From: Rhinopomastus cyanomelas
Taxonomy: Eukaryota; Chordata; Aves; Bucerotiformes; Rhinopomastidae
Direction of reading: 5' to 3'
DNA: 64,000 nucleotides
NCBI GenBank assembly: GCA_013400115.1
Contig: VXBP01008924.1
Coordinates: 558,001 to 622,000, forward strand
Part shown: piece by piece, positions 32,053 through 42,289 of the stretch
Position numbering within the stretch: the stretch's first letter is position 1
How the letters are laid out: every line of letters begins with the position of its first letter
Notes under the pieces: generated by a model
Databases searched by the model: none
Seen by the model: only the letters and a program-made list of their open reading frames with translations
Told to the model about the DNA's origin: nothing
Translations under genes and position numbers: made by a program

Positions 32053-32380
32053 GTCATAGAATCAGAAAGTTCTAGGCAAGAAGGAACCTCTAGAGAACAT
32101 CTAGTCCAACCTCCTTACACAGAGACAACTCTGTCTAGGTCACGCTGCTCAGAGCCTCATCAAGCCTGACCATAAATGACTCCACGGATGGGGGCCCAAC
32201 CACCTTCCTGGGCAGCCCATTCCAGCCATCAGCCACCCTCACATTAAAGAGCTTTATTTTACTATCCAGCCTAAATGTCTCCTTTCCCAGCCTAAACCCA
32301 CTGCTCCTTGTCCTGTCGGTACAAACCCTCTTGACCAGACATTCTCCTGCCTTCATGGAGGCCCCCCTCAGGTACAGGAT
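32053..32380 (-). mobile_element. CR1 fragment, type F
   Basis: Same subfamily as 26688-27453 on the opposite strand. The minus frame carries RGASMKAGECLVKRVCTDRT, then NGLPRKVVGPPSVESF. Confidence 0.94.
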
Positions 32381-32561
32381 GGTTGATGGCTGATTTAGCT
32401 GATACAAAATTATACAGCTAGGAGCAGACACTTTAGGTGCATTATATGGACATTAAAGTTACACACACTTCTAATTTAATAACTAATAGAATGTCTTACA
32501 CTGAAACATTATCTGTGAATACATAGAATAGAAGTTCTTCAGGAAACTGTTTATGGAAATG

Positions 32562-33130
32562 AAATCATAGAATCATTCAAGTTGGGAAAGACCTTTGGGA
32601 TCATTGTGTCCAACCATCAACCCTACTCTCAACAAGGTCACCCCTCAACCAGATTACCCAACACTGCATCTAAGTGACTTTTAAACACATCCAGAGATGG
32701 AGGCTTAACCACCACCATTGGCAGCCCATTCCAGGGCCTGACCACTCTCTCCGGGAAGAACTTCTTCTTAATGGCCAGTCTAACCCTGCCCTGTTGGAGC
32801 TTGAAGCCCTTCCCTCTGGTTCTGTCACTGATGACCTGTGAGAAGAGCCCAGCACCAACATCTCTGCAGTGTCCTTTCAGGTAGTTGTAGAGAGCGATGA
32901 GGTCTCCCCTCAGCCTCCTCTTCCTCAAACTGAATAGCCTCAACGCTCTCCATTTCTCCTTGTGAGATTTATTCTCCAAACCTTTCCACAGTTTCGTTGC
33001 CCTTCTCTGCACTCACTCCAACACCTCAATGTCTCCCTTGGACTGAGGGAGTACAAACTGGACCCAGTACTCAAGGTACTGCCTCCCCAGTGCTGAGGAC
33101 AGGGGGACAATCACTTTCGTACTCCTCCTA
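32562..33130 (-). mobile_element. CR1 LINE fragment, type B, well preserved
   Basis: About 570 bp from AATCATAGAATCATTCAAGT to the far side (TACTGCCTCCCCAGTGCTGA). Encodes an uninterrupted 124-codon ORF2 C-terminus. Confidence 0.95.
32638..33012 (-). pseudogene. CR1 ORF2 protein, C-terminal fragment (124 aa)
   Basis: Blocks in order: MQRRATKLWKGLENKSHKEK, RKRRLRGDLIALYNYLKG, GAGLFSQVISDRTRGKGF, LQQGRVRLAIKKKFFPERVV and PPSLDVFKSHLDAVLGNLVE. The stop lies about 75 bp from the 3' end of the element. Upstream RT and endonuclease domains are missing. Confidence 0.9.
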
Positions 33131-33593
33131 GAAATTTCTGTCTCCAGATCAGTTTTCAGACAGAAATCTTCCAGAACAAATGACATAGAATATAAATAAA
33201 TAAAATCTTAGTGTTAAAGAGAAATAGTTCTCGTTAGCTGTTTTCTCTCCCTCGTTCTGTCCACAACTGCCATGCTAATCATTGCTATTGCTCTAAGTCA
33301 TCAGTTAGTTGCTTGTTTTCCAGCATGTCTGATCCTGGGTTGTGAATGCCCCATTTACAGCTGCGCGGAGCAGTCACAGCTGCAGTGTTGCTCAATAGGA
33401 GAGATGATTTCAAGAAATAAATACTTCATAATATTAGGTACACTGAGAAATCAGCTTCCGTGCTTTCCAGAGTCAGTACCCGAGACAGGTAGATAGGTAT
33501 CACTGTGTTTGTGCTTCGGGTCTTCTCCTTAAAACAGAAAATATTACCCTTTGCCATGTTATAGCCATTGTGAAAATCCATTAATGTTTTCAT
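33131..33593. other. Single-copy stretch, possible conserved non-coding block
   Basis: About 33240-33470 has no repeat similarity and balanced composition, with CATGCTAATCATTGC, a TTTTCCAG|CATGTC acceptor-like site near 33324 and CAGCTGCGCGGAGCAG. Could be a conserved element or a non-coding exon. Confidence 0.35.
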
Positions 33594-34036
33594 AGAATCA
33601 TGGAAAGGTCAGAGTTGGAAGGGACCTTAAAGACCATTGAGTTCCAACCTCCTGTGTGGGCAACACCTCCCATCAGATCAGATTGCTCAGAGCCCCATCC
33701 AGCCTGGCCTTGAACAGTTCCAGAGATGTAGCAGCCACAACTTCTCTGGGCAACTTCTTGTAGAAGGTAGTGTCTCATTACGTTCATGCTGAAGAACATA
33801 TTCCTAGTGTCCACCCTAAATCTCTCATCTTTCAGTTTAAAACTGTTACCACTTGTTCTCTCAACCCCTGCCTTTGTAAAACTTTCCTCCCCAGCTTTCC
33901 TGTAGCCCACTGGAAGGCTGCTCTGAGGTCCCCCTGGAGCCTTCTCTTCCTCAAGCTGAATAACCCCAACTCCCTCAGCCTGTCCTCATCAGAGAGGTGC
34001 TCCAACCCCTTGATCATTTTCATGGGCTCCTCTGAA
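33594..34036 (-). mobile_element. CR1 fragment, type D
   Basis: About 440 bp: GGTCAGAGTTGGAAGGGACC to CTCCAACCCCTTGATCATTT. The minus frame carries MKMIKGLEHLSDEDRLRELG and LFSLRKRRLQGDLRAAFQ. Confidence 0.94.
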
Positions 34037-34140
34037 CACAGAATGATTGAGACTGGAAAAGCCCTCTGAGCTCATGCAGCCCAGCCGAGGACCTAACACC
34101 GCCCCATCGGCCAGACCAGGGCGCTAAGTGCCACGTCCGT
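34037..34140 (-). mobile_element. CR1 3' fragment, type C
   Basis: ACAGAATGATTGAGACTGGA to CCAGACCAGGGCGCTAAGTG. Abuts the 5' end of the preceding D copy. Confidence 0.92.
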
Positions 34141-34547
34141 TCTGTGTGACATCCTCTTTGTAAGCTTTTCCAATTGTTTCAGTGTCATCTTTTCTTCTTT
34201 AACCTATGATAACAAATATATTTGCAAAGGATTATTTGACTGTGTTTGCAGAAATGATTCTCTAAAAGGTAGCTGAATTTAGCATAAATAGAGGAATTGA
34301 AGTAGTATTTGTCTTATAATCTACTCTCATCTTCCTATATTTACAGGTCAGATACAGAGGAGAAAGGTGAATTGCCTTTCTGAAGTGTTTTCCTTTTATT
34401 TTGTCTATCTGAATTCATTTCGTGCCACTTTCCTCGATATTCGTATTAGATGATTCTTGCTTTTGAGTCAACAGTTCAATCAGAGGGATTTTTCTGTGGC
34501 AAATGAACTAATAGAGTATGTGACTAGGTGGTCTACAAATCTTAATA
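34141..34547. other. Single-copy stretch
   Basis: About 400 bp; no gene or repeat recognised. Confidence 0.5.
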
Positions 34548-35061
34548 CTCTGGGCTATTGTGTCCGGTTCTGGGCTTCTCAGTTCCAGAAGGACACACAA
34601 CTGCTGTAGAAAGCCCAGCGCAGAGTAGTAGAGGTGGTGAAGGGAGGGGAGCATCTCCCTGATGAGGAAGGTCTGACGGAGCTGGGTCTCTTGAGCTTGG
34701 AAAAAAGGAGAATGAGGCATGACCCCATGAATGTTGATCAGTATGTGAAGGGTGGGTGTCAGGAGGATGGAGCCAGGCTCTGCATAGTGCCATCTAATGA
34801 TAGGACAGGGGACGGTGGATGTCATCTGGAACACAGGAGGTTCCACATCAGTGTGAGAAGGACCTTCTTCCCAGTGAGGGTAATGGAGCCCTGGCAGGGG
34901 CTGCCCAGGGGATTGTGGAGTCTCCTTCTCTGGGGACATTTCAAACCGGCCTGGTCATATTCCTGTGCGACTGGATCTAGGAGATCCTGCTGTGGCAGGA
35001 GGATTGTACTGGATGATCTTTTGAAGTTCTATCTAATCCCTAATGTTCTGTGATTCTGTAA
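34548..35061 (+). mobile_element. CR1 LINE fragment, type A
   Basis: Starts TCTGGGCTATTGTGTCCGGT and ends CCCTAATGTTCTGTGATTCTG. A 139-codon frame (34634-35053) reads GGEHLPDEEGLTELGLLSLE, EDGARLCIVPSNDRTG and HRRFHISVRRTFFPVRV, that is, ORF2 C-terminal sequence. Confidence 0.95.
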
Positions 35062-35359
35062 TATTTGACCTATAATTAAAAGTAGAAAACCCAGTTTTAG
35101 AGTTACGGTTCTCAACTGTGTGTCTCTCTCCATACTTTTAAAGATCTACTGTAGTTTGTTACACTCTTCATTTTAGCATGGGGATACCTACTAAAAGAAC
35201 TTACTCCATCATTACTTGAAGCTAACTTGCAGTAGCATGGTGAGATATGCAGCAATTTATGGCACTGAGCATAAATTTAGCTTCTTTAAATGCTATTAAT
35301 TTAACAGATATCCCTGTCACCTAGATCTGAGAAAGCACTAGAGAGGTGACAAAGCACTG
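35062..35359. other. Single-copy stretch
   Basis: About 300 bp; nothing recognised. Confidence 0.5.
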
Positions 35360-36080
35360 GAAGAGGCAAAGCCAAGTGCTGGGTCATGAATTTGGGTCAC
35401 AACAAACCACAGCAGCTACAAGCTGCTGGAAGAGTGGATGGAGAGCTACCTGGTGGAAACAGGAGACAGCAGGGTGCCCAGGTGGCCAAGAAGGCCCACG
35501 GCATCCTGGCCTGGATCAGGAACAGGATAACCAGCAGGAGTAGGGAGGTGATGATGCCCCTGTACTCTGAATCATGAGACTGCATCTTGAGTACTGGGTC
35601 CAATTTTGGGCACCACAGTATCAGAAGGACATTGAGGGGCTAGAGCAGGGCCAGAAAAGGGCAGTGAGGCTGGGGAACAGGCCCTCTGCAGAGTGGCTGA
35701 GGGAACTGTGTTATTTAGTCTAGAGAAGAGGAGGGTGAGAGAAGACCTTCTTGCTCTCTACGGCTGCCTAAAAGGAGATTGTAACCAGGCTGGTGCTGGT
35801 CTCTTCCGCCAAATTCCTCATGATAGGATGAGCGGAAATGGCCTCAAGTTACATCAGAGGGAGTTTAGTTTGGATCTTAGGAAGAAGTTCTTTCCTGAGA
35901 GAGTGTCTGGGTAGTGGACCAGGCTACCCAGGGAGGTGATGAAGTCCCCATCCCTGGAGGTGTTTAAAAATTGAGTAGCTAGAGCCCTTGAGGCCATGGT
36001 CTAGGGGTTAGGGAGCTGTTGTGACTAGGGCTGGACTTGATGCTGGAGGTACTTTCCAGCCAGGATGATTCTGTGATTGT
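35360..36080 (+). mobile_element. CR1 LINE fragment, type E
   Basis: About 720 bp from AAGCCAAGTGCTGGGTCATG to the E-type TTTCCAGCCAGGATGATTCTG. Covers the region from just after the RT core to the tail; frameshifts break ORF2 near 35575, 35690 and 35910. Confidence 0.95.
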
Positions 36081-36691
36081 ATTTGAGTCCTTATAACTGC
36101 TGTCTAAGTACATTGTGGTTTGGATGTTTTGCAATGTATTGCAGGATATCAGTGAAAATTTGCAGCAGATATTATTAAAATAACATAAAGTCTTGCCTCC
36201 TTGAAAGCGATTGGCACTGCTGATCAGACAGTGAAGGAATTTAAGTAACTCTGCCAGAGCCTCTGCATCTGTTATTTAAGTAATGCTTTCTGGCTCTGTT
36301 CATACTGGCTTCAGCTCTGCCAGGTCCTAGGTCCTTCCGGCTTCAGCAATTGGCAATGGCATTCATTTTCTGTAATGACAGCAAAGGTTCCACGCGTATT
36401 TCTGCAAGCAATACAATAATGGAAAAAGCAGTAGCCAAATCTGTCATCTTAATTGAAGAGAAAGAAATTCTGCTTCTGTTGTAGAGTCTTGCATCAACTT
36501 AGATCCAGTGATACCACTCAGCTGCAGTGCTCAGTCTAGGTTTATCAGCAACATGTTTAGTGCGTTGCCTCCTTCCATCAATGGTGCTTTTTTTAAAGTT
36601 GAAAATTGAGCAAATACATGAGACCTGGCTTTAATAAAGAACTTTGGGGGAAAAAAATTGCATAGCTATAGAAATGAAATGCAACCAGAGC
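36081..36691. other. Single-copy stretch, possible conserved non-coding block
   Basis: About 36180-36480 lacks repeat similarity (GCGATTGGCACTGCTGATCA, TTATTTAAGTAATGC). No gene. Not tested for conservation. Confidence 0.35.
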
Positions 36692-37010
36692 ACAGAATCA
36701 CAGAATTACTGAGGCTGGAAAGCTCTCTGAGATCATCCAGCCCAGACCGGGATCTGAGATCACCACATCAGCCAGACCGGGGCACTGAGGGCCACAGCAA
36801 GTCTGTCGTTAGACACCCCCAGGGACGGGGACTCCACCACTGCCCTGAACAGTCCAGTCCAGACTCTGATCACCCTTTCCATGAGGAAGTGATTCCTAAC
36901 AGCCCTTGGTGTAGCTCCAGGCGCTGCCCTCTCGTCCTAGTGCTGGTTGCCTGGGAGAAGAGCCTGACCTCCACCTGACTGCAACCTCCCTTCAGGGAGT
37001 TGGAGAGAAG
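36692..37010 (-). mobile_element. CR1 fragment, type C
   Basis: CACAGAATCACAGAATTACTG to CCTTCAGGGAGTTGGAGAGA. Its truncated 5' end abuts the truncated 5' end of the next, opposite copy. Confidence 0.94.
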
Positions 37011-37432
37011 GGAGAAGGGAGTGGAGCATCTCCCTGATGAGGAAAGGCTGAGGGAGCTGGGTCTCTTGAACTTGGAAAAAAGGAGGCTGAGTGGTGACCA
37101 CATTATTTTTGATAAATATGGAAAGGATGGGTGTTGGGAGAATGGAGCCAGGCTCTGCTCAGTGGCATCCAGTGACAGGACAAATGATGATGTGTGTGTG
37201 CTGGAACAGAGGAGGTTCTACACCAATATGAGAAGGAAGTTCTTCATGGTGAGGGTGACAGAGCCGTCCAAGGGACTTCCCAGGGGAATTACAGAGTCCC
37301 CTTCTCTGGAGACATTTAAGACCTGCTTGGGTATGTTCTTATGTGATTGGATTTAGGTGATCTTGCTGTGACAGGGGGGTTGGACGAGATGATCTTTTGA
37401 GGTCCCTTCCATTCCCTAATGTTCTGTGATAC
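37011..37432 (+). mobile_element. CR1 fragment, type A
   Basis: GGAGAAGGGAGTGGAGCATC to CCCTAATGTTCTGTGAT. A 118-codon frame (37000-37356) shows KGVEHLPDEERLRELGLLNL and GITESPSLETFKTCLGMF. Confidence 0.94.
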
Positions 37433-37655
37433 CTCTGCAAATAAAACAGGAGCTATGACTGAGCCAATGCTGGAAGAGAAAGCAGAGTAGCTGCATCAAC
37501 AAAGCAAGTCACAATCTGTAATCTCAGGCATGACATCACGCTATACTGCTTGAATAGCCACCATCTGTCTCTGTCATGAACTGTTTACTTCATAGCAGCT
37601 GAAACATTTCCCTGGAAAAGTAGAGGTCAGAGTTAAATTTGTAGTATGTGTAGTT

Positions 37656-37910
37656 GTTATGGTTTAATCCCAACTAGCAGCTCCACACAGCCATTCACTC
37701 ACTGCCCCACTGGTGGGACTGGGGAGAGAATGAGAAGGGTGACAGTCAGAAAACTCATGGACTGAGATAAAAGCCGTTTATCATGTAAAGCAACTTCTGC
37801 ACGTGCAAGCAAAGCAAAACAAGAAGTTAACTTACTACTTACTAGGTGTTCATCCATCTCCAGGAAGCAGCGTTCTCTCACGTGTAAAGGTTACTTAGCA
37901 AACTTCTCAG
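37656..37910 (-). mobile_element. LTR fragment of an endogenous retrovirus
   Basis: Same family as the LTR at 1197-1720. Left end GTTATGGTTTAATCCCAACT, then TCATGGACTGAGATAAAAGC, GCAAGCAAAGCAAAACAAGA and CATCCATCTCCAGGAAGCAG, which are the reverse complement of the 3' part of that LTR. The part nearer the LTR 5' end is missing or too diverged to follow beyond about 37910. Confidence 0.8.
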
Positions 37911-38408
37911 CAGAACTTAAGATGTTAATACAGAGAGGCATTTCGAGCTCCCCAAGAGACACAGCATCCTGTCAGAAGGAAATCTTTAAAGACTTCAGTG
38001 CTCCCTATGTAAGAGCACAGAAAGTTCTCAGCTGTGTCAGTGATGTCCCACAAGCTTAGCTGTAAACAGACATGAACCTACTCTCCTCTGAACCAAAAAA
38101 CCAGGATGGCTTTGAACAGAAGCCGTAGATATGTTGCATTTCTTCCTGGGGAAGGCGATTTCTGTCTTCCCCAGTTGGAGCATCTGCAGAGGGAGCTGTC
38201 ATCAAGTGAGATCTAAACACAGATTTCTTTTAGTTTGGTTTCGGTTATTATTTGGAGACTGTGCAAAAGATAATAAATGTGAGATTTGTGTGTCCATAAG
38301 TCATGGAAAAAAGATTCCAAATTTTTTTAAGTGTTTAAATTGCAACATTGGAGTCCTGGGTAAAAAGGGGCTATTGAAATCAGAACACCCTTCTTTCACA
38401 GAAGTGTA
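37911..38408. other. Single-copy or unrecognisable LTR remainder
   Basis: May hold a diverged rest of the LTR up to about 38110 (scattered similarity only). Nothing else recognised. Confidence 0.35.
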
Positions 38409-38432
38409 ACACAGAATTATCGAGGCTGGAAA
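38409..38432 (-). mobile_element. CR1 3' tip, type C
   Basis: ACACAGAATTATCGAGGCTGG and AAAA, 24 bp. So short that it may be a relic of a larger deleted copy. Confidence 0.6.
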
Positions 38433-38465
38433 ATTAGCATTCATTAGTAATTTTTAGTGAAAGAT

Positions 38466-38576
38466 TGTAGATGTAGTGTTGGGGGATCTGGTTTAGGGGT
38501 GAACTTGTAGGGTAGTATTGATGGTTGAAATTGATGATGTCAAGAATCTTTTCCAACCTGAATGATTCTGTGATTA
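38466..38576 (+). mobile_element. CR1 3' fragment, type B
   Basis: TGTAGATGTAGTGTTGGGGG to TTTTCCAACCTGAATGATTC. Confidence 0.92.
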
Positions 38577-39299
38577 TCTGTTTGCTGCTAGGCATCGTGT
38601 ATCTATAGACTTGTTTCTCTACCTGCTACTGCACAATCAGGAGGGAACCTTTTTGCTGCACAGAGCAGAGCACTAAATTCCAGCACAATGGCTGAAGCAA
38701 GGCAAGTCTGCTGAGAATTTGATAGCATCCGTAGGATCTTTGGGATAAGAGCCTTCAAATTCAAGCAAATAAATCCACTTGCAAACTCGTTTCCTTTTCA
38801 TTTTCAGAGGGTTTCTATTCATCTTCATGCATGAAACAAACTGTTCCTTGCCTAGTGTTGAGAACGGGATAGAAACGTGGCCCTGGGATGGGCTGCTTTA
38901 CGATGCTAAGGAGCTTATTTGGAGAATAATTCTCTTTGCTTCGTGGGCTCTATTCTGGAAACAGGGCAATGATCCAATACTGCTAAAAGGAAGATGGAGG
39001 TTTATGCCTCTTACACAGATATGGTTTCGTTTGCCTCCTAAATTTCACATCACCATGGCTACTCTGCTGCCCTGAGAACTGTGTGCCTGGATGTCTACGG
39101 GACATTGTAAGCGGCACAGCAGTCCACTCGGCAGGACTTTTTCTTTTCATATATCATTCACAGCTTGCTCTTGGCATCCCAAAACTGCCCGTAGCTTTCT
39201 CATAATGTTAGAAGGACAAGAAGTTGTAATTGGTTTTACTCCTAGGGAAGTTTTTAAATATATTTACTTTTTTCTTTTTGTTTTTCCCTTGAGAGGAGG
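38577..39299. other. Single-copy stretch, possible conserved non-coding block
   Basis: The part at 38780-39070 has an open 98-codon + frame and a CATTTTCAG acceptor-like site near 38808, but no family resemblance. CpG is retained (TTTACGATGCTAAGG, GCTTCGTGGGC). Equally likely a non-coding conserved element. Confidence 0.35.
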
Positions 39300-39582
39300 G
39301 TGAATAGCGAGAGCACAAGGGAAAGGGGTCCCAGACATGAAGAGGGGAGATGGAGGTTGGACATGAGGAACCAATTCTTTGCTGTGAGGGTGGGGAGATG
39401 CTGGAACAGGTTGCCCAAGGCAGCTGTGGCTGCCCTGTCCCTGGCAGTGTTGAAGGGCAGGTTGGCTGGGGCCCTGAGTAACCTGCTCTAGTGAAGATGT
39501 CCTGTGCAGGGGGAGGTTGGAATTGGATGATCAGCAAGGTCCCTTCCGACCCCAGCTACTCTATGGTTCTATGGTTCTGTGT
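39300..39582 (+). mobile_element. CR1 3' fragment, type D
   Basis: GTGAATAGCGAGAGCACAAG; frame RWRLDMRNQFFAVRVGRCWN and RLPKAAVAALSLAVLKGRLA; ends CCTTCCGACCCCAGCTACTC with ATGGTTCT units. Confidence 0.93.
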
Positions 39583-39690
39583 TCACAGAATCACAGAAGT
39601 TTTGAGGCTGAAAAAGCCCTGTGAGCTCATCCAGCCCAGTCCATGACCTTATGTCACATCAGCCATACCAGGGCCCTGTCACATGCACTT
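39583..39690 (-). mobile_element. CR1 3' fragment, type C, tail to tail with a D copy
   Basis: TTCACAGAATCACAGAAGTT to CCATACCAGGGCCCTGTCAC. It begins exactly where the preceding + copy ends. Confidence 0.92.
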
Positions 39691-39696
39691 GCATTG

Positions 39697-39830
39697 CAGG
39701 GCCAGGGTTTAGTGGTAGTGATGGTGCTAGGGAAAGGTTAGACTTGATGATCTTCAAATTCTCTTCCAGACCAAACTATTTTATGTATCTGTGATTCTAA
39801 GATTCTGTGATTCTATGATCCTACAATTTC
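39697..39830 (+). mobile_element. CR1-like 3' end, unassigned type
   Basis: CAGGGTTTAGTGGTAGTGAT, AGGTTAGACTTGATGATCTT and four imperfect ATTCTGTG/ATTCTATG units, the longest tail array in the window. Confidence 0.75.
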
Positions 39831-40010
39831 TGAAGATCTGTTTTCTAACAAGAAAAACAACTAAGATACAAAGTTCAATTCTAGGAATATTTTAAGATTA
39901 TTAAATTAAGATTATTCTAGGAATATTTTAAGATGTTACTGGTTTCCAGAAAGGTTCTTGATGTACGTTAGCACAATAAGTGCTAGTACCTCTATGGATT
40001 TGGGAGGTGA

Positions 40011-40443
40011 TTGTCCCTCTGTACTCAGCACTGGTGAGGCTGCACCTTGAGTACTGGGACTTGTTTTGGGCACCTCAGTCCAGAGGAGGGCAGTGAAGCC
40101 AGGGAATGGCCTGGAGAATCAATCTTGTGAGGAGAGATTTAGAGAGTTGGGGCTGCTAGTTTGAGGAAGAGTAAGCTAAGGGGAGACCTGATCGCTCTCT
40201 ACATCAATCTGAAAGGACACTGCTGAGATGGAGGGTTTAGACTGGACATGAGGAAGATAGTGGTCAGGCACTGGACTGGGCTGCCCAGGGTGGGGGTTGT
40301 GTCCCCATCCCTGGATGTGTTTAAAGCTTGTGTAGATGTAGTGTTGGGGGATTTGGTTTAGGGGTGACCTTGTTAGAGTAGGTTTGATGGTTGGACTCAA
40401 TGATCCCAAGGGTCTTTTCCAACCTGAATGATTCTGTGATTAA
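40011..40443 (+). mobile_element. CR1 fragment, type B
   Basis: TGTCCCTCTGTACTCAGCAC through the LRGDLIALYINLKG-type block to TTTTCCAACCTGAATGATTC. About 130 bp of ORF2 is deleted near 40222. Confidence 0.94.
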
Positions 40444-40974
40444 TAGTGGGTGCAAGTTAACATCAAGAACTGGATTTCATAGAGTGAGACTGAAATTGCA
40501 CCTAAGTGCCTGTGTGATTTATCTGTCATTCTTAGCAGTTACATGGGTTTCATTGCAAAATAAATGAAAATTATCATCTGACACTCTTTCCTTCCTTCTC
40601 TGGGAAGGCAGGAATATGGAACAGAAAGCTGAGAGCAAAATGTAAGATCTACAAGTATTTAGGTATCTGCTTACCTCCTGGAAAATTGAATTAGATGGGT
40701 AGGTATCAAGCTTCCAGCAAGAAAAAAAGTAGACTATTGCCACAGAAAAGTGAAAGTTGCTATTCTGCGTCAAACGTTGTGTAGTTTTTAGATGAATTAT
40801 TGCCAAATGTAACTGCAGCTTGATTTTCAAGGACAACCTCCTCAGGGCACAAGAATGGTCTGTTCTTTTCAAGCAAGTGTAGGAAAAGGTCAGCATAGAT
40901 GAGCACTGAGCTCCTGGCTGAGCTCAACCTAAAAGAGGAAGTAAACAGCCTGCAAAGTAGAGACAGGCTGGATA
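40444..40974. other. Single-copy stretch
   Basis: About 530 bp; the 125-codon minus frame at 40519-40896 shows no family resemblance and has no supporting splice sites that I can see. Confidence 0.45.
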
Positions 40975-41473
40975 TGAGGAATGCAAAGACATTGATTGAG
41001 AGAGCTGTGGCTGTTTAGTTTGAGGAAGAGGAGGCTGAGGGGAGACCTCATCACTCCACAGTTATCTGAAAGGACAATATAGAGATGTTGGTGCTGGTCT
41101 CTTCTCACAGGTAATGAGTGAAAGAACCAGAGGGAAGGGCTTCAAGCTTCAACAGGGGAGGGTTAGACTGGTCATCAGGAAGGAATTCTTCCCGGAGAGA
41201 GTGGTCAGGCCCTGGACTGGGCTGCTCAGGATGCTTGTGGAATCACCATCCATGAATGTGTTTAAAAGATGCTTAGATGTAGTGCTGGGGGTTGTGGTTT
41301 AGGGTTAGAACTATAGAATCATTAGGGATTGGAAGGGACCTCAAAAGTGCATCTAGTCCAATCCCCTTGCCACAGCAGGATCGCCTAGACCAAGTCATAC
41401 ACACAGGGTTGAACTTGCAGAGTAGACTCAGTGATCCCAGGGGTGTTTTCCAACCTGAATGATTCTGTGATTA
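40975..41473 (+). mobile_element. CR1 fragment, type B, with a nested CR1
   Basis: GAGGCTGAGGGGAGACCTCA; frame GFKLQQGRVRLVIRKEFFPE (41114-41302); 3' end TTTTCCAACCTGAATGATTC. Split at 41312-41404. Confidence 0.94.
41312..41404 (-). mobile_element. Nested CR1 3' end, type A, with target duplication
   Basis: TATAGAATCATTAGGGATTG to GACCAAGTCATACACAC, antisense to the host. AGGGTTAGAAC (41301-41311) before and AGGGTTGAAC (41405-41414) after look like a 10-11 bp target-site duplication with one indel. Confidence 0.88.
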
Positions 41474-41477
41474 CTCA

Positions 41478-41670
41478 CTGACAGAGGAATGGAGGAAAGC
41501 CAGAGCTCATTGTGAGCTGAATCTAGCAAGAGGGATGAAGGGCAGTAAGAAAGTTTTCTGGAAGTGCATTGTAAGAAGAAAAAAGTATAAGCCTGTTGCT
41601 CAGTGGGAAAGGGATCTAGTGATGAAAGTAAAGAAAGAGGCTGGGCATGCTGTTCCTCTGACTCTTAAAT
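41478..41670 (+). mobile_element. CR1 ORF2 fragment from between endonuclease and RT
   Basis: One + frame reads LTEEWRKARAHCELNLARGM and then KGSKKVFWKCIVRRKK. This resembles the CR1 linker where DLARDVKGNKKGFYRYI-type text occurs, and then a VAQW.RDLVMKVKKEA stretch like the segment that carries LLN..G.LVT.D.EKAEVLN. Such 5' parts are rare because CR1 copies are usually 5'-truncated. The 3' part is missing. Confidence 0.6.
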
Positions 41671-42032
41671 AACAAAGAGCTTATAAAGTCCATTAAGACA
41701 GGAGTCTTGGAAATGAACTGCACACCAGGTGTGCTCAAAGTGTTTATAAGAGAGAGACTTCATTTGCGTCTGGTCATCTAACTGTTCAAGTCTTTAGGAC
41801 TCTATTTGTGGCTCCAATTTGATTAACATTAATCAAATCTGTGCCTTAGGAGTAAGCAAAAACATTAGAGAGTTTCAGTGGAGAAGCTGCATCTTCTTGT
41901 GGCTCTAATTCTAGGTGACTTTGCACAATTATTTGGATGCCTAAAAGCTTTCAGAGTTGTAAGTCTAATTCATGGAAAGCTATGATAAACCAGGGAATAG
42001 TTCATTGTGCTTTTTTGTAAATATTATAGATC
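41671..42032. other. Single-copy stretch
   Basis: About 360 bp; nothing recognised. Confidence 0.5.
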
Positions 42033-42215
42033 TACTGAATTACTGAGACTGGAAAAGACCTCTGAGCTCATCCAGCCCAGACCAAGACCTAACGTCTCCA
42101 GAACCTAGACCATGGCACTAAGAGCCACATCCAGTCTCTTCTGAAACACCTCTAAGGACGGGGACTCCACCACCTTCCTTGGCAGTCCATCCCAATATCT
42201 AATTACCCTTTTTAT
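42033..42215 (-). mobile_element. CR1 3' fragment, type C
   Basis: TGAATTACTGAGACTGGAAA to CCTTGGCAGTCCATCCCAAT. Confidence 0.92.
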
Positions 42216-42289
42216 TTGACATCCTTCAGATTGCAGTCCATCTTTTCATTCAGAAAGGTACACAGAGAAATTTACAGAACAAAACTGTA

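Noticed and set aside
34634..35053. Possible host gene of 139 codons
   Set aside because: CR1 ORF2 C-terminal blocks (RRFHISVRRTFFPVRV) identify it as transposon sequence.
38779..39075. 98-codon plus-strand frame
   Set aside because: Looked at as a possible exon because of an acceptor-like CATTTTCAG, but residues resemble no known family; kept only as part of a possible conserved block.
40519..40896. 125-codon minus-strand frame in single-copy DNA
   Set aside because: No family resemblance, AT-rich composition, no splice or promoter context; likely chance.
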